The translations under genes and the position numbers were made by a program. This document shows, piece by piece, positions 1 to 6,683 of a stretch of DNA of 7,381 nucleotides (its first letter is position 1; each line of letters starts with the position of its first letter). A model generated the notes under the pieces. The model was not told the origin of the DNA, made no database searches, and worked only from the letters and a program-made list of their open reading frames with translations. This stretch comes from Candidatus Aminicenantota bacterium (GTDB taxonomy: Bacteria; Acidobacteriota; Aminicenantia; Aminicenantales; UBA8522), in assembly GCA_016934895.1 (NCBI GenBank), contig JAFGRZ010000269.1, positions 1-7,381 of the forward strand, written 5' to 3'.

Positions 1-989
1 CGATAAGGGATCTTGAACGGCGGCCGCGCGCCTTCCTCCCGGTCGGCCAGTTCCTCGACGCGGTGCAAAACCCCGACGGTCAGTTTCTTTCCGCACTTGG
101 GGCAGAGGTCCTTATGGAGGAGCGATTCCCGGGGAGAGAGGAGAACGCCGCACTTGCGATGGCCGTCGTAGTGATATTTCCCTTCTTCCGGGAAGAACTC
201 GATGGTGTAAAGGAAATGAGCGGGATCCCGGCTCCGGAGGGCTTCGACCAATCCCTTGAAGCTGAAGTCGGTATCGAAGACGTTGGCCTCGCGGCCCAGG
301 CGGGATGGAGAATGGGCGTCCGAATTGGAGACGAGAGCATACCGATCCAGGGCGGAGAGCCGCCAATTCATCGGCGGGTCGGAGGACAAGCCTGTTTCGA
401 GGGCAAAGATAAACGGCGTCATTTCCTCAAAGCATTCCTCGATCGTGTCAAATCCGGAGTTGGAGCCGAAGAGCGAGAACCAGGGCGTCCAGATGTGGCA
501 GGGAATAACGACGCAGCGGGGGCAAATGTCGGCGACGATGCGGACGAATTGCCGAGCGTCCAAGCCGAGGATGGGGCGGCCGTCTGAGCGCAGGTTTCCC
601 AGGCCGGCGAGCCGGTTGTTGATCTTTTCGACGGATTCGAAGTCCGGCGCCAGGAGCAGCAGATGGATCTTCCGGACCCGGCCCTTTTTCGAATAGATGA
701 AGCTGATTTCGGTGGAGAGGATGAAGTGGACCTCGTCCGGCCGGCAGGCCATCCCCTTGAGATAACCGTTGGCGGGAGGAAGGATGCTTTTCAAACGGAA
801 GGTCCCGTTTCCCTCCGGTTCCAGTTTCTCTTTCATCAGGAAAAACCACTCGGGATGGGTGAAGTCGCCGCTGGCGACGAGTGAAATGCCCTTGATCTTG
901 GCCCAGTGGGCGATGTTGTCAAGCGTCATATCGCGGGAGGTCGCCCGGCTGAACTTGGAATGGATGTGAAGGTCGGCGATAAATCGCAT
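1..989 (-). CDS. EndoQ-like PHP-domain nuclease (TIGR00375 type), 3' end outside window
   Basis: This frame is open from an ATG at 989 to the window edge, giving 329 codons plus two bases. The N-terminus reads IADLHIHSKFSRATS, the PHP-domain metal motif (His8, His10). Further likely metal ligands are Asp42/His45 (GDFTHPEW), Glu94 (STEIS), His109, His165 (PCHIWTPWFSLFGS) and Asp224/His226 (SNSDAHSP). A zinc-binding segment follows: HRKC (Cys280) and CPKCGKKLTVGVLHRVEELA (Cys296, Cys299). This order matches endonuclease Q, which nicks DNA 5' of deaminated bases (uracil, hypoxanthine, xanthine) and abasic sites; it is known from Thermococcales and some bacteria such as Bacillus. From memory the family is about 370-430 residues, so roughly 40-100 are missing off the left edge. 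No Shine-Dalgarno is seen before the ATG, but it places the PHP motif where the family has it. It lies 69 nt after the sulfatase-fold stop with no clear terminator between, so co-transcription is possible. The family call is strong; the cleavage activity is inferred. Confidence 0.88.
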   Translation of the reverse strand, partial: MRFIADLHIHSKFSRATSRDMTLDNIAHWAKIKGISLVASGDFTHPEWFFLMKEKLEPEGNGTFRLKSILPPANGYLKGMACRPDEVHFILSTEISFIYSKKGRVRKIHLLLLAPDFESVEKINNRLAGLGNLRSDGRPILGLDARQFVRIVADICPRCVVIPCHIWTPWFSLFGSNSGFDTIEECFEEMTPFIFALETGLSSDPPMNWRLSALDRYALVSNSDAHSPSRLGREANVFDTDFSFKGLVEALRSRDPAHFLYTIEFFPEEGKYHYDGHRKCGVLLSPRESLLHKDLCPKCGKKLTVGVLHRVEELADREEGARPPFKIPY

Positions 990-1058
990 GATGAAGAAGG
1001 GTTGAGTGTAATGAATGGGGGAAGAGAATGCAAGGGTGAATTTTTGCGGAGCCGCGGA

Positions 1059-3377
1059 TTATTTGCGGCCGGTGATTTCCCGGCCCTTGCGCGCGTATTC
1101 GGCGGCCCGCTTCGGATCCCCCAACCGGCTGTAGAGGTCGGCGAGGAGGAAATATCCCAGGGGAAGGTCCTTGGGATCGGGCCGGAGTTCGATCCCCTTC
1201 TCGGTCAACCGGATCGCCTCTTCATAGTCTGTACCGCGATTGAGATAGAGGCGGGCCAGGTAGAAGTAGCTTAACGGGAACTCCGGGTTGATCTCCATCG
1301 TCGAACGGAGACATCTCTCTTCTTCGTCCGCCCGGCCCATCATCCGGAAGACACGCGAGAGATTGAAGCTGGCCTTGTAGTGATACGGTGAGTTCTTCAG
1401 TTCCTCGCGATAAGCCTCCGCCGCTTCCTGCAGCCGTCCCTGTTTCTCCAGGAGTTCGGCCCGGTTGTAGTTGAGATTGGAAAGCCCCGGGTCGATCGCC
1501 ATGGCCGCGGCGATGTGGTTTTCGGCCCGGACGAGGTCTTCTCTGATGATGGAGATGGCGGCCATGGCATTGTGGGCGGCGGCCATGTCGCTGTTGTGGG
1601 ACAGGCATTCGTCATAATATTTGAGCGCCTCGTCATATTTCTTCTGGATGAACGTCAATGTGCCCAGCAGAAAGTAGAGCTGCGGGTCGGAGAACCCTTT
1701 TTTGAGGTAATCGATGACGAAATTCTCGCCGTCACCCGGCCGTCCCATATTCAGGTAGGAGTTGGCGATGTTGATGACGCAGAACGTGTCGTCGGGCTTG
1801 AGCTCCAGGGCTTTCTCGAAGTAGGGGATGGCGTCCCGGTATTTTCGCGCCTTGAAGTGGATGTTGCCGATGGCGAAGTAGGCGTCGCTGATCTCCGGGT
1901 CGTCGACGAGGATCCGTTGGATGACGGCGACGGCTTCGTCGGCCCGCCCTCTCATGCCCATCTCCCTGGCCCGGGAGAGCTCGTTGAAGACGACGATCTT
2001 CTCCTTCGGGTTGGCCAGGACTTTGTCTTCGAGCTTGGAGGAATCGGTGAAGGAACCGACATAGCCGAGGGCGGCCAGTCTCTCCCGCGTCTCGGGATCG
2101 ACCTTGCGGATGTCGAGCTCATAGGCGTTCCGGCTGCGCTCCTCGATGAAGCCGGCGGCGGCGGCATCGAGCGTGTTCAGGATACCGCTTTCGATCAGGG
2201 CCAGGTTCCTGGTTTCGTCGGGATCGGCGGCCAGATCATAGAGCTCCTTTTGGGGAGCGAGAATCAGCTTTTGCCGCTTGTTTTGGAAGCCGCGCAGCTC
2301 CGACCACCCGTAATGGAAGCGGGGATAATAAGTCTCCGAATAGACATAACGGCCCGCTTCCTTCTCGGGCTGAAAAAAGAAGGGAACGAGACTCTCCCCC
2401 TGGACCTGGCCGGGGACGGGAAGACCCGCCATCTCGAGCGCGGTGGGCATGATGTCGATTAGGGAAACAACGGCCGGGGCCGATACACCCTGGAGCACGG
2501 AGAAAGGAGTGACGAAGATGAGCGGGACGTGGATCGCTTCTTGATAGATGAAAAAACCATGGGTGGCTTCTTCGTGCTCACCCAGGCTCTCCCCGTGGTC
2601 GCCGGCGATGACGATGAAAGAATCTTCGGCGAGACCCGTTTTGTCGAGATAATGCTCCAGCCGGGCCAACTGGGAGTCGACGAAAGCGATTTCTCCCAGG
2701 TAAGGATTCCCGGCGTATTTGGCGGCGAAGGGCGGCGGCGGCTCATAAGGCGTATGCGGATCATAGAGGTGGATCCAGGCGAAAAAGTCCGCTCCTCTCT
2801 TTTCTTCGAGCCACCTCAACGCCTCGTCCATGACTTCGTTGCCGGGCCGCTGCACCGTTCCCAGCGAGATCTTGTCGAACTTGCCGAGGTCGAAGCGGTC
2901 GAAATAGAAATCGAAGCCCTGGCCGAGGCCCCACTTGGAGTCGAGTACGTAAGCGCCGATGAAAGCGCCCGTGGCATATCCCCGGCTCTTGAAGACTTCG
3001 GTCATGGTGGTCAGTTCTTCGGGCAGGATGAAGCCGCCGTTGTCCCGGACCCCATGAAAGAGGGGCAGGGCCCCGGTGAAAATCGAGGAATGCGAGGGAA
3101 GAGTGAGAGGGGTGGGGGCGATGCAGGTCTCGAACTTGACGCCCCGGGCGGCCCAGCCGTCGATGGCGGGGGTTTCGATGCGGGAGAAGCCGTAGCAGCC
3201 GAGGCGGTCGGCCCGGGTCGTGTCCAGGGTGATGAGGATGACGTTGAAATTCTCCTCTCCCCTGAGCCGGGAAAAATCCGGACGCGTCGGCCGTATCAAA
3301 AGATAAACGATCGCGGCGATGGCGAGGATGATGAAGAGGCCGACGACCGGGACAAGACGTTTCTTGTTTTGGAGCAT
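1059..3377 (-). CDS. Membrane-anchored sulfatase/alkaline-phosphatase-fold hydrolase with C-terminal TPR array
   Basis: The product is 772 residues from the ATG at 3377. A Lys/Arg-rich start and a hydrophobic stretch (about 8-28) form a signal anchor, placing the rest in the periplasm. Residues 45 to about 395 are a sulfatase-type (Pfam Sulfatase) domain: NVILITLDTTRADRLGCYG (Asp52 metal ligand), TLPSHSSIFTG (nucleophile site), YDPHTPY (206-212), AGDHGESLGEH (Asp260, His261), HGFFIYQEAIHVPL, and the family-typical tail ELYDLAADPDETRNL. About nine TPR units fill 463-772, for example DAYFAIGNIHFKARKYRDAI. The nucleophile position is Thr92 (T-L-P-S-H), not the Cys or Ser of the C/S-x-P-x-R motif needed for formylglycine, and the Arg is replaced by His. 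Threonine is the nucleophile in phosphodiesterase and phosphotransferase branches of the superfamily, so phosphoester chemistry is likelier than sulfate hydrolysis. The substrate is unknown. The frame extends upstream to a TTG at 3419, but that codon lies in the T-run of the preceding terminator, so 3377 is preferred. Confidence 0.9.
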   Translation of the reverse strand: MLQNKKRLVPVVGLFIILAIAAIVYLLIRPTRPDFSRLRGEENFNVILITLDTTRADRLGCYGFSRIETPAIDGWAARGVKFETCIAPTPLTLPSHSSIFTGALPLFHGVRDNGGFILPEELTTMTEVFKSRGYATGAFIGAYVLDSKWGLGQGFDFYFDRFDLGKFDKISLGTVQRPGNEVMDEALRWLEEKRGADFFAWIHLYDPHTPYEPPPPFAAKYAGNPYLGEIAFVDSQLARLEHYLDKTGLAEDSFIVIAGDHGESLGEHEEATHGFFIYQEAIHVPLIFVTPFSVLQGVSAPAVVSLIDIMPTALEMAGLPVPGQVQGESLVPFFFQPEKEAGRYVYSETYYPRFHYGWSELRGFQNKRQKLILAPQKELYDLAADPDETRNLALIESGILNTLDAAAAGFIEERSRNAYELDIRKVDPETRERLAALGYVGSFTDSSKLEDKVLANPKEKIVVFNELSRAREMGMRGRADEAVAVIQRILVDDPEISDAYFAIGNIHFKARKYRDAIPYFEKALELKPDDTFCVINIANSYLNMGRPGDGENFVIDYLKKGFSDPQLYFLLGTLTFIQKKYDEALKYYDECLSHNSDMAAAHNAMAAISIIREDLVRAENHIAAAMAIDPGLSNLNYNRAELLEKQGRLQEAAEAYREELKNSPYHYKASFNLSRVFRMMGRADEEERCLRSTMEINPEFPLSYFYLARLYLNRGTDYEEAIRLTEKGIELRPDPKDLPLGYFLLADLYSRLGDPKRAAEYARKGREITGRK

Positions 3378-3385
3378 AGGATACC

Positions 3386-3394
3386 ATTTTAGCA
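3386..3394 (-). promoter_or_regulatory. Possible extended -10 promoter of the sulfatase-fold gene
   Basis: On the minus strand the bases TGCTAAAAT form an extended -10 element (TG-n-TAAAAT, five of six matches to TATAAT). No good -35 is seen 16-18 nt upstream. The element lies between the receptor terminator and the ATG at 3377, where a promoter would be needed if the terminator works. Transcription would begin about 1-3 nt before the ATG, so the mRNA would be nearly leaderless, which fits the absence of a Shine-Dalgarno sequence. It is a short motif and could be chance. Confidence 0.3.
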
Positions 3395-3417
3395 CAAAGA
3401 CCTGTCCGGGCCCGCTC

Positions 3418-3454
3418 AAAAAAAAGGGGACGGTCCCTTTTCGGGACCGTCCCC
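3418..3454 (-). terminator. Rho-independent terminator of the TonB-dependent receptor gene
   Basis: Two perfectly complementary 12-base arms, GGGGACGGTCCC (3426-3437) and GGGACCGTCCCC (3443-3454), enclose a 5-nt loop. Read on the minus strand, the stem is followed at once by eight T residues (complement of the A-run 3418-3425). It begins 23 nt beyond the receptor stop codon, the usual place for an intrinsic terminator. On the plus strand no T-run follows the stem, so it should act in one direction only. The very regular palindrome could also be a dispersed REP-like repeat. Confidence 0.9.
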
Positions 3455-3477
3455 GATGGACGCTGCGGGCGCTTGAG

Positions 3478-6216
3478 CTAGAACATCAATCGGACGCCGA
3501 GCCGGTATTGGCGGGGAGTGGTGATGTTGTAAAGCGTGTGTCCTTCAGTCGAGGGGTAATCCCCGGGGATCCAATCGTAACCGATCCGCGTTCCCCAGTT
3601 CCTGATCGTGTCGGCGTTGAAGACGTTGAAGATGTCGAAGATCACGCCGAGCCGGTATTTCTGGGCCATGGTGAAGATCTTCTCCAGTCGGAGGTCGAGG
3701 AGGCTTAGAATCGGGTAGTGGTTTGAGCCCCGCTCTTCGGCAAGGAAGGTGATCCGTCCCTGGTTGTAGTAGGCGGTCCGGTACCGGGTGGTCCAGGCGT
3801 TTCCTGTGATCGCCCGGTAGTAGACGTTGAAGCTGATGTCCAAGGGCAGGATGTAGGTGCCCTGGAGCTTGAACATGTGGGTGGGGTCGTAGGTGGAGTT
3901 GCCGTCGGCGTAGATCCAGAAATTGGGATCGGCGGTCTTCAGCCCGTCCCGGTCTCCATAGCCGATGTCGTCGGCGAACCCGTTATCGATCGTTCCGTAG
4001 GCCTTGGAGTAGACGTAGGAGAGGAGAAGCTGCCACCTGTTGGAGAAGCGCTTGTTGAAGAGGAATTCCAGGCCCCAGTATTTCCGATAGGGATCGAGGG
4101 TGATCCAGGGCTGGCCCTTCTCGATGTTGTCGATGATGTACTCGTAATTCCCGACGGTCTCATCCGTCCGCTCGTAGATCGTGTAAGTCTGGTTCAGGTC
4201 GGGGACATACACCTCGACAGGGTTATAGTCGGCCAGGAGATCGTACTGCCCGATGATGTTTTTCCAGTTCCGGTTGATGTAGGAAACGCTGATCGAGGCG
4301 TCCTTGAAGAGTTCCCTTTCCAGGGAGACCACGTACTGGTTCATGTACGGGTGCTTGATGTCGTCGCTCATCTTGTAGAGGTTTTCGTAGACGATCCGGT
4401 AATCCTCGACGTACTGCTCGCCGTCCCAGTAGTAGGCGACGAAATCGCTGATCGCCGCCGCGGGGTTCATCCGGTCGTGGTAGCTGGAGAGCATGGCCTC
4501 GGTGAACTGGCCGTAGTGGGCCTTGAGGACCGTCGTCTTGTCGCCGAAGACGTCGAAGGTGAAACCGGCGCGCGGGGCCAAACGGAAGGTGTTGTAAACG
4601 ACGCCCTCCACGTCCTTGACCGTGCCCCAGTTCTGGCTGAGACGCAGGCCGACGCTGACGTTGAGCCGCGGCGTGACCTGCCAGGAATCCTGGACGAAGC
4701 CTTCCAGTCGGGTGTAGTAGGTGTTGAGGTCATAGCCCTCGTACTGGTAGGCGAGATAGGGCTCGCCCTGGGCATAGTCGTAATAGTACGTATAATTGGG
4801 CCCCGTGTAGCCGAAGCGGTTCCTCACCCAGGACCGTTCCGCTTCGACCCCGAATTTGAAGTCGTGGTCGCCGCCGATGAAGTCCTCGACATAATGCGTG
4901 TAGCTGGCGTTGACCTGGAAGCGGCTGCGGTCGTAGTAACCGAAATGATAAGCGTTGTCAACCCATTTGTTCTGGTCCTCCAGATAGTGGCCGGGAATGT
5001 CCATGCCGTTCTCGGGGTCGAGGTAGTAGTAGCCCCAGAAGAAGGCGCCCTTGACGTCGAAGAAAGACTTGGAGCTGAAGATGCTCGTCAGGCTGAAGTT
5101 TCCGACGACTTCGGGCGAGGTTTGGGTCAGGGTCGTATCCGGGCTGAGCTGGGGGTGTTCGAACCCGAAGACGGCCCGGTTGATCCCGTTATAGGAATCG
5201 ACCTGGACGGAAGCCGTCAGGTTCGTGCTCGGCGAGATCTGCGAGGTCAGCTTGAGGAAGCCGTGCGGCTGCTTGTAGTCGAGCGCTTCGGGGAAGCCGG
5301 TCGGGGTGTCCTGGGTGCGGTAGTACTGGAGGCCGAGATAGAACCAGAGTTTGTCTTTTTTGATCGGGCCGCCGAGATGGGCGCTGAAATCCATGAGTTC
5401 CGACTTCGGCGCGGTCAGCTCCGGAAAATCCTCGATATAGGCGTCGTTGTTGTCGTTCACGAAGAAATCCGACGCGCCTTGATAATCCACCTCGAAATGT
5501 CCGGAGAGCTGGTTGCCGCCGGACTTGGTGATCAGATTGAAAATGACGCCTGTGAAATTCCCGTACTCGGCCGGGAGTCCGATGCCCATGACCTTGGCTT
5601 CCTCGATGATGTTGTGGTCCAGGAAGACCCAGGCCGAGCCGGCCTCCGGGTCGGCGACGTTGACGCCGTCCATGGTGTAAGCGATGCCGGTGCTCGAGGC
5701 GGCGCCGTAGGCGACGTCGTCGGTCGTGACTCCGGGAGCCAGCTGGACGATTTCGGCGGTGAACTGGCTGTAAGGGATGTTGCGCAGGATCTCGCTGGAA
5801 AGGGTGACCGAGGCGGATTCGGTTGATTTGACGTCGACGGTCGGCGCCTGGGCGACGACGGTCACCTCTTCCTGGATGGCCGACTGTTCGAGCGTGAAAT
5901 CGACGGTCAGGCTGACGGTCGTGGTCAGCCGGACGTTTTCACGGATGATCGTCTGAAACCCGTCCAGTTCGGCCTTGACCGTGTAGGTTCCCGGCGGAAG
6001 CGCCGGAAACCGGTACATGCCCTCGGCATCGGTGACGGCGGAGCGGGTGCCCATCAGGTTGGGACCGGAAACGGTGACGGTCACTCCTGGAAGGAACGCT
6101 CCCTGGCCGTCACTGACCTGGCCGAGGATGGCCCCCGTTTCTCTGGATTGGGAGAGGATCAGCGAAGGAAAGACAAGAACAAGAGCGAGAAAGACAAATG
6201 AAATCCGCTTCTTCAT
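3478..6216 (-). CDS. Oar-like TonB-dependent outer-membrane receptor with carboxypeptidase-regulatory domain
   Basis: This is a complete 912-residue outer-membrane receptor. Residues 1 to about 22 are a signal peptide (KKR, hydrophobic core, ILSQS). Residues 28-109 form a CarboxypepD_reg-like beta-sandwich (GAILGQVSDGQGAFLPGVTV, then PGTYTVKAELDGFQ). A linker EEVTVVAQAPTVDV (116-129) precedes the plug, about 138-235, with YTMDGVNV (180-187) and ITKSGGNQLSGHFEVDYQ (229-246). The remainder is a Tyr/Asp/Asn-rich beta-barrel with the FDIFNVFNAD segment common near the end of Oar-type receptors, finishing RLGVRLMF with terminal Phe as an outer-membrane barrel should. Length is normal for the group. 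The role is TonB-driven import of a bulky substrate, perhaps glycan or peptide; the substrate cannot be read from sequence. No clear TonB box was seen. The start is fixed by a strong AAGGAGG 5 nt upstream. A promoter at about 6581-6609 and a terminator at 3418-3454 make it a likely single-gene transcript. Confidence 0.95.
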   Translation of the reverse strand: MKKRISFVFLALVLVFPSLILSQSRETGAILGQVSDGQGAFLPGVTVTVSGPNLMGTRSAVTDAEGMYRFPALPPGTYTVKAELDGFQTIIRENVRLTTTVSLTVDFTLEQSAIQEEVTVVAQAPTVDVKSTESASVTLSSEILRNIPYSQFTAEIVQLAPGVTTDDVAYGAASSTGIAYTMDGVNVADPEAGSAWVFLDHNIIEEAKVMGIGLPAEYGNFTGVIFNLITKSGGNQLSGHFEVDYQGASDFFVNDNNDAYIEDFPELTAPKSELMDFSAHLGGPIKKDKLWFYLGLQYYRTQDTPTGFPEALDYKQPHGFLKLTSQISPSTNLTASVQVDSYNGINRAVFGFEHPQLSPDTTLTQTSPEVVGNFSLTSIFSSKSFFDVKGAFFWGYYYLDPENGMDIPGHYLEDQNKWVDNAYHFGYYDRSRFQVNASYTHYVEDFIGGDHDFKFGVEAERSWVRNRFGYTGPNYTYYYDYAQGEPYLAYQYEGYDLNTYYTRLEGFVQDSWQVTPRLNVSVGLRLSQNWGTVKDVEGVVYNTFRLAPRAGFTFDVFGDKTTVLKAHYGQFTEAMLSSYHDRMNPAAAISDFVAYYWDGEQYVEDYRIVYENLYKMSDDIKHPYMNQYVVSLERELFKDASISVSYINRNWKNIIGQYDLLADYNPVEVYVPDLNQTYTIYERTDETVGNYEYIIDNIEKGQPWITLDPYRKYWGLEFLFNKRFSNRWQLLLSYVYSKAYGTIDNGFADDIGYGDRDGLKTADPNFWIYADGNSTYDPTHMFKLQGTYILPLDISFNVYYRAITGNAWTTRYRTAYYNQGRITFLAEERGSNHYPILSLLDLRLEKIFTMAQKYRLGVIFDIFNVFNADTIRNWGTRIGYDWIPGDYPSTEGHTLYNITTPRQYRLGVRLMF

Positions 6217-6574
6217 GAAACCCTCCTTGTGTTGATGGATGGAAAGAGCCTATCTCCATTTCCCCTGAGGATCACTGTCCTGTTTGTCACCTATTCGCAC
6301 CTCCTCGGTATGGATGACCGTCGTTGTCGTATTCAGCATTTTTCGTGCCATCCTAAGCTTTATAAGACGGTCCCCGTCAATTTCCGGATTTCTCTCAAGC
6401 CTTGTCCTCAAGACATGGATCCGCCGTCTCCGGGCGATAAAAATCTTGCGGCCCGCGCGTAAAATATCTTTACAGGACAAAATAGAATTATCTCTCAATC
6501 GTCATTTCAACATCCGGGGATTTTCCAGCTTTATTTAAAGCATGGCCCTCGCTTTTCGTTTTTCGCCCGGAAAA
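6217..6574 (-). other. Long 5' leader of the receptor gene; no recognised riboswitch
   Basis: If transcription starts about 7 nt past the -10 at 6581-6586, the receptor mRNA carries roughly 358 untranslated nucleotides. The region is visibly richer in A/T than the flanking genes. It holds an 82-codon minus-strand frame with a TTG start (6250-6498), no Shine-Dalgarno and mixed third-position bases, which I do not call as a gene. Short inverted repeats are present: ACAGGACA (6472-6479) against TGTCCTGT (6276-6283), AGGACAA (6474-6480) against TTGTCCT (6402-6408), GACGG/CCGTC (6366-6378), and the near-palindrome CTTTATTTAAAG (6529-6540). I see no cobalamin-riboswitch box or other known riboswitch signature. 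Confidence 0.4.
6222..6228 (-). promoter_or_regulatory. Strong Shine-Dalgarno site of the receptor gene
   Basis: Minus-strand AAGGAGG, followed by a 5-nt spacer (GTTTC) and then the ATG at 6216. It is the best ribosome binding site in the window and settles the receptor start codon. Confidence 0.85.
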
Positions 6575-6580
6575 GTCGGC

Positions 6581-6609
6581 ACTATAAAAGAACCCCCGCC
6601 CAAAGTCAA
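6581..6609 (-). promoter_or_regulatory. Sigma70-type promoter driving the receptor gene
   Basis: On the minus strand, TTGACT (complement of 6604-6609) and TATAGT (complement of 6581-6586) are separated by exactly 17 nt. Each box matches the TTGACA/TATAAT consensus at five of six positions. The start point would be about 6574. This is the best promoter match seen in the window, in the divergent intergenic region and facing the receptor gene. Confidence 0.6.
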
Positions 6610-6636
6610 GAACGCCTCAGGGTTTTGGCACGGAAT

Positions 6637-6665
6637 TTGAAACGAATATGGGCTTGTGCTAATTT
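6637..6665 (+). promoter_or_regulatory. Possible promoter of the GWxTD-family gene
   Basis: TTGAAA (6637-6642, five of six to TTGACA) is followed after 17 nt by TAATTT (6660-6665, three of six, keeping the important first, second and last bases). A TG at 6657-6658 makes it an extended -10. Transcription would start near 6672, leaving a leader of only about 12 nt before the ATG. Its -35 box lies 27 bp from that of the opposite promoter, so the two are arranged back to back. Confidence 0.4.
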
Positions 6666-6671
6666 GAAGAC

Positions 6672-6677
6672 GTGAGG
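6672..6677 (+). promoter_or_regulatory. Shine-Dalgarno site of the GWxTD-family gene
   Basis: GTGAGG ends 6 nt before the ATG at 6684, a moderate ribosome binding site. It supports that start, which is also the one giving a clean signal peptide. Confidence 0.55.
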
Positions 6678-6683
6678 ATACTG

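Noticed and set aside
63..884. Several plus-strand frames across the left 0.9 kb
   Set aside because: They are antisense to the EndoQ-like gene, whose minus-strand frame is open to the window edge and carries every PHP motif.
1005..1033. TTGCAT/TACACT with a 17-nt spacer as a promoter for the EndoQ-like gene
   Set aside because: Only three of six and four of six matches to consensus, with no extended -10; no better than chance in this short gap.
1051..1069. GCCGC/GCGGC inverted repeat over the sulfatase-fold stop codon, as a terminator
   Set aside because: The stem is only 5 bp with a 9-nt loop, and no T-run follows on the minus strand, so it does not support termination before the EndoQ-like gene.
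2722..2745. GGCGGC-type short repeats near 2722-2745 and 2152-2164
   Set aside because: They encode Pro-rich and Ala-rich stretches of the sulfatase-fold protein in a high-GC genome; no separate repeat element is needed.
1515..3392. Two long plus-strand frames (1515-2462 and 2529-3392) antisense to the sulfatase/TPR gene
   Set aside because: Both are covered by a gene with recognisable domains on the minus strand, their products show no family motifs, and no ribosome binding site was noted.
3877..5826. 649-codon open frame on the plus strand, antisense to the TonB receptor
   Set aside because: It lies wholly inside a clear receptor gene. Its product is a low-complexity Val/Gly/Asp/Glu-rich sequence with no motif, typical of a frame kept open by the G/C-biased codons of the other strand.
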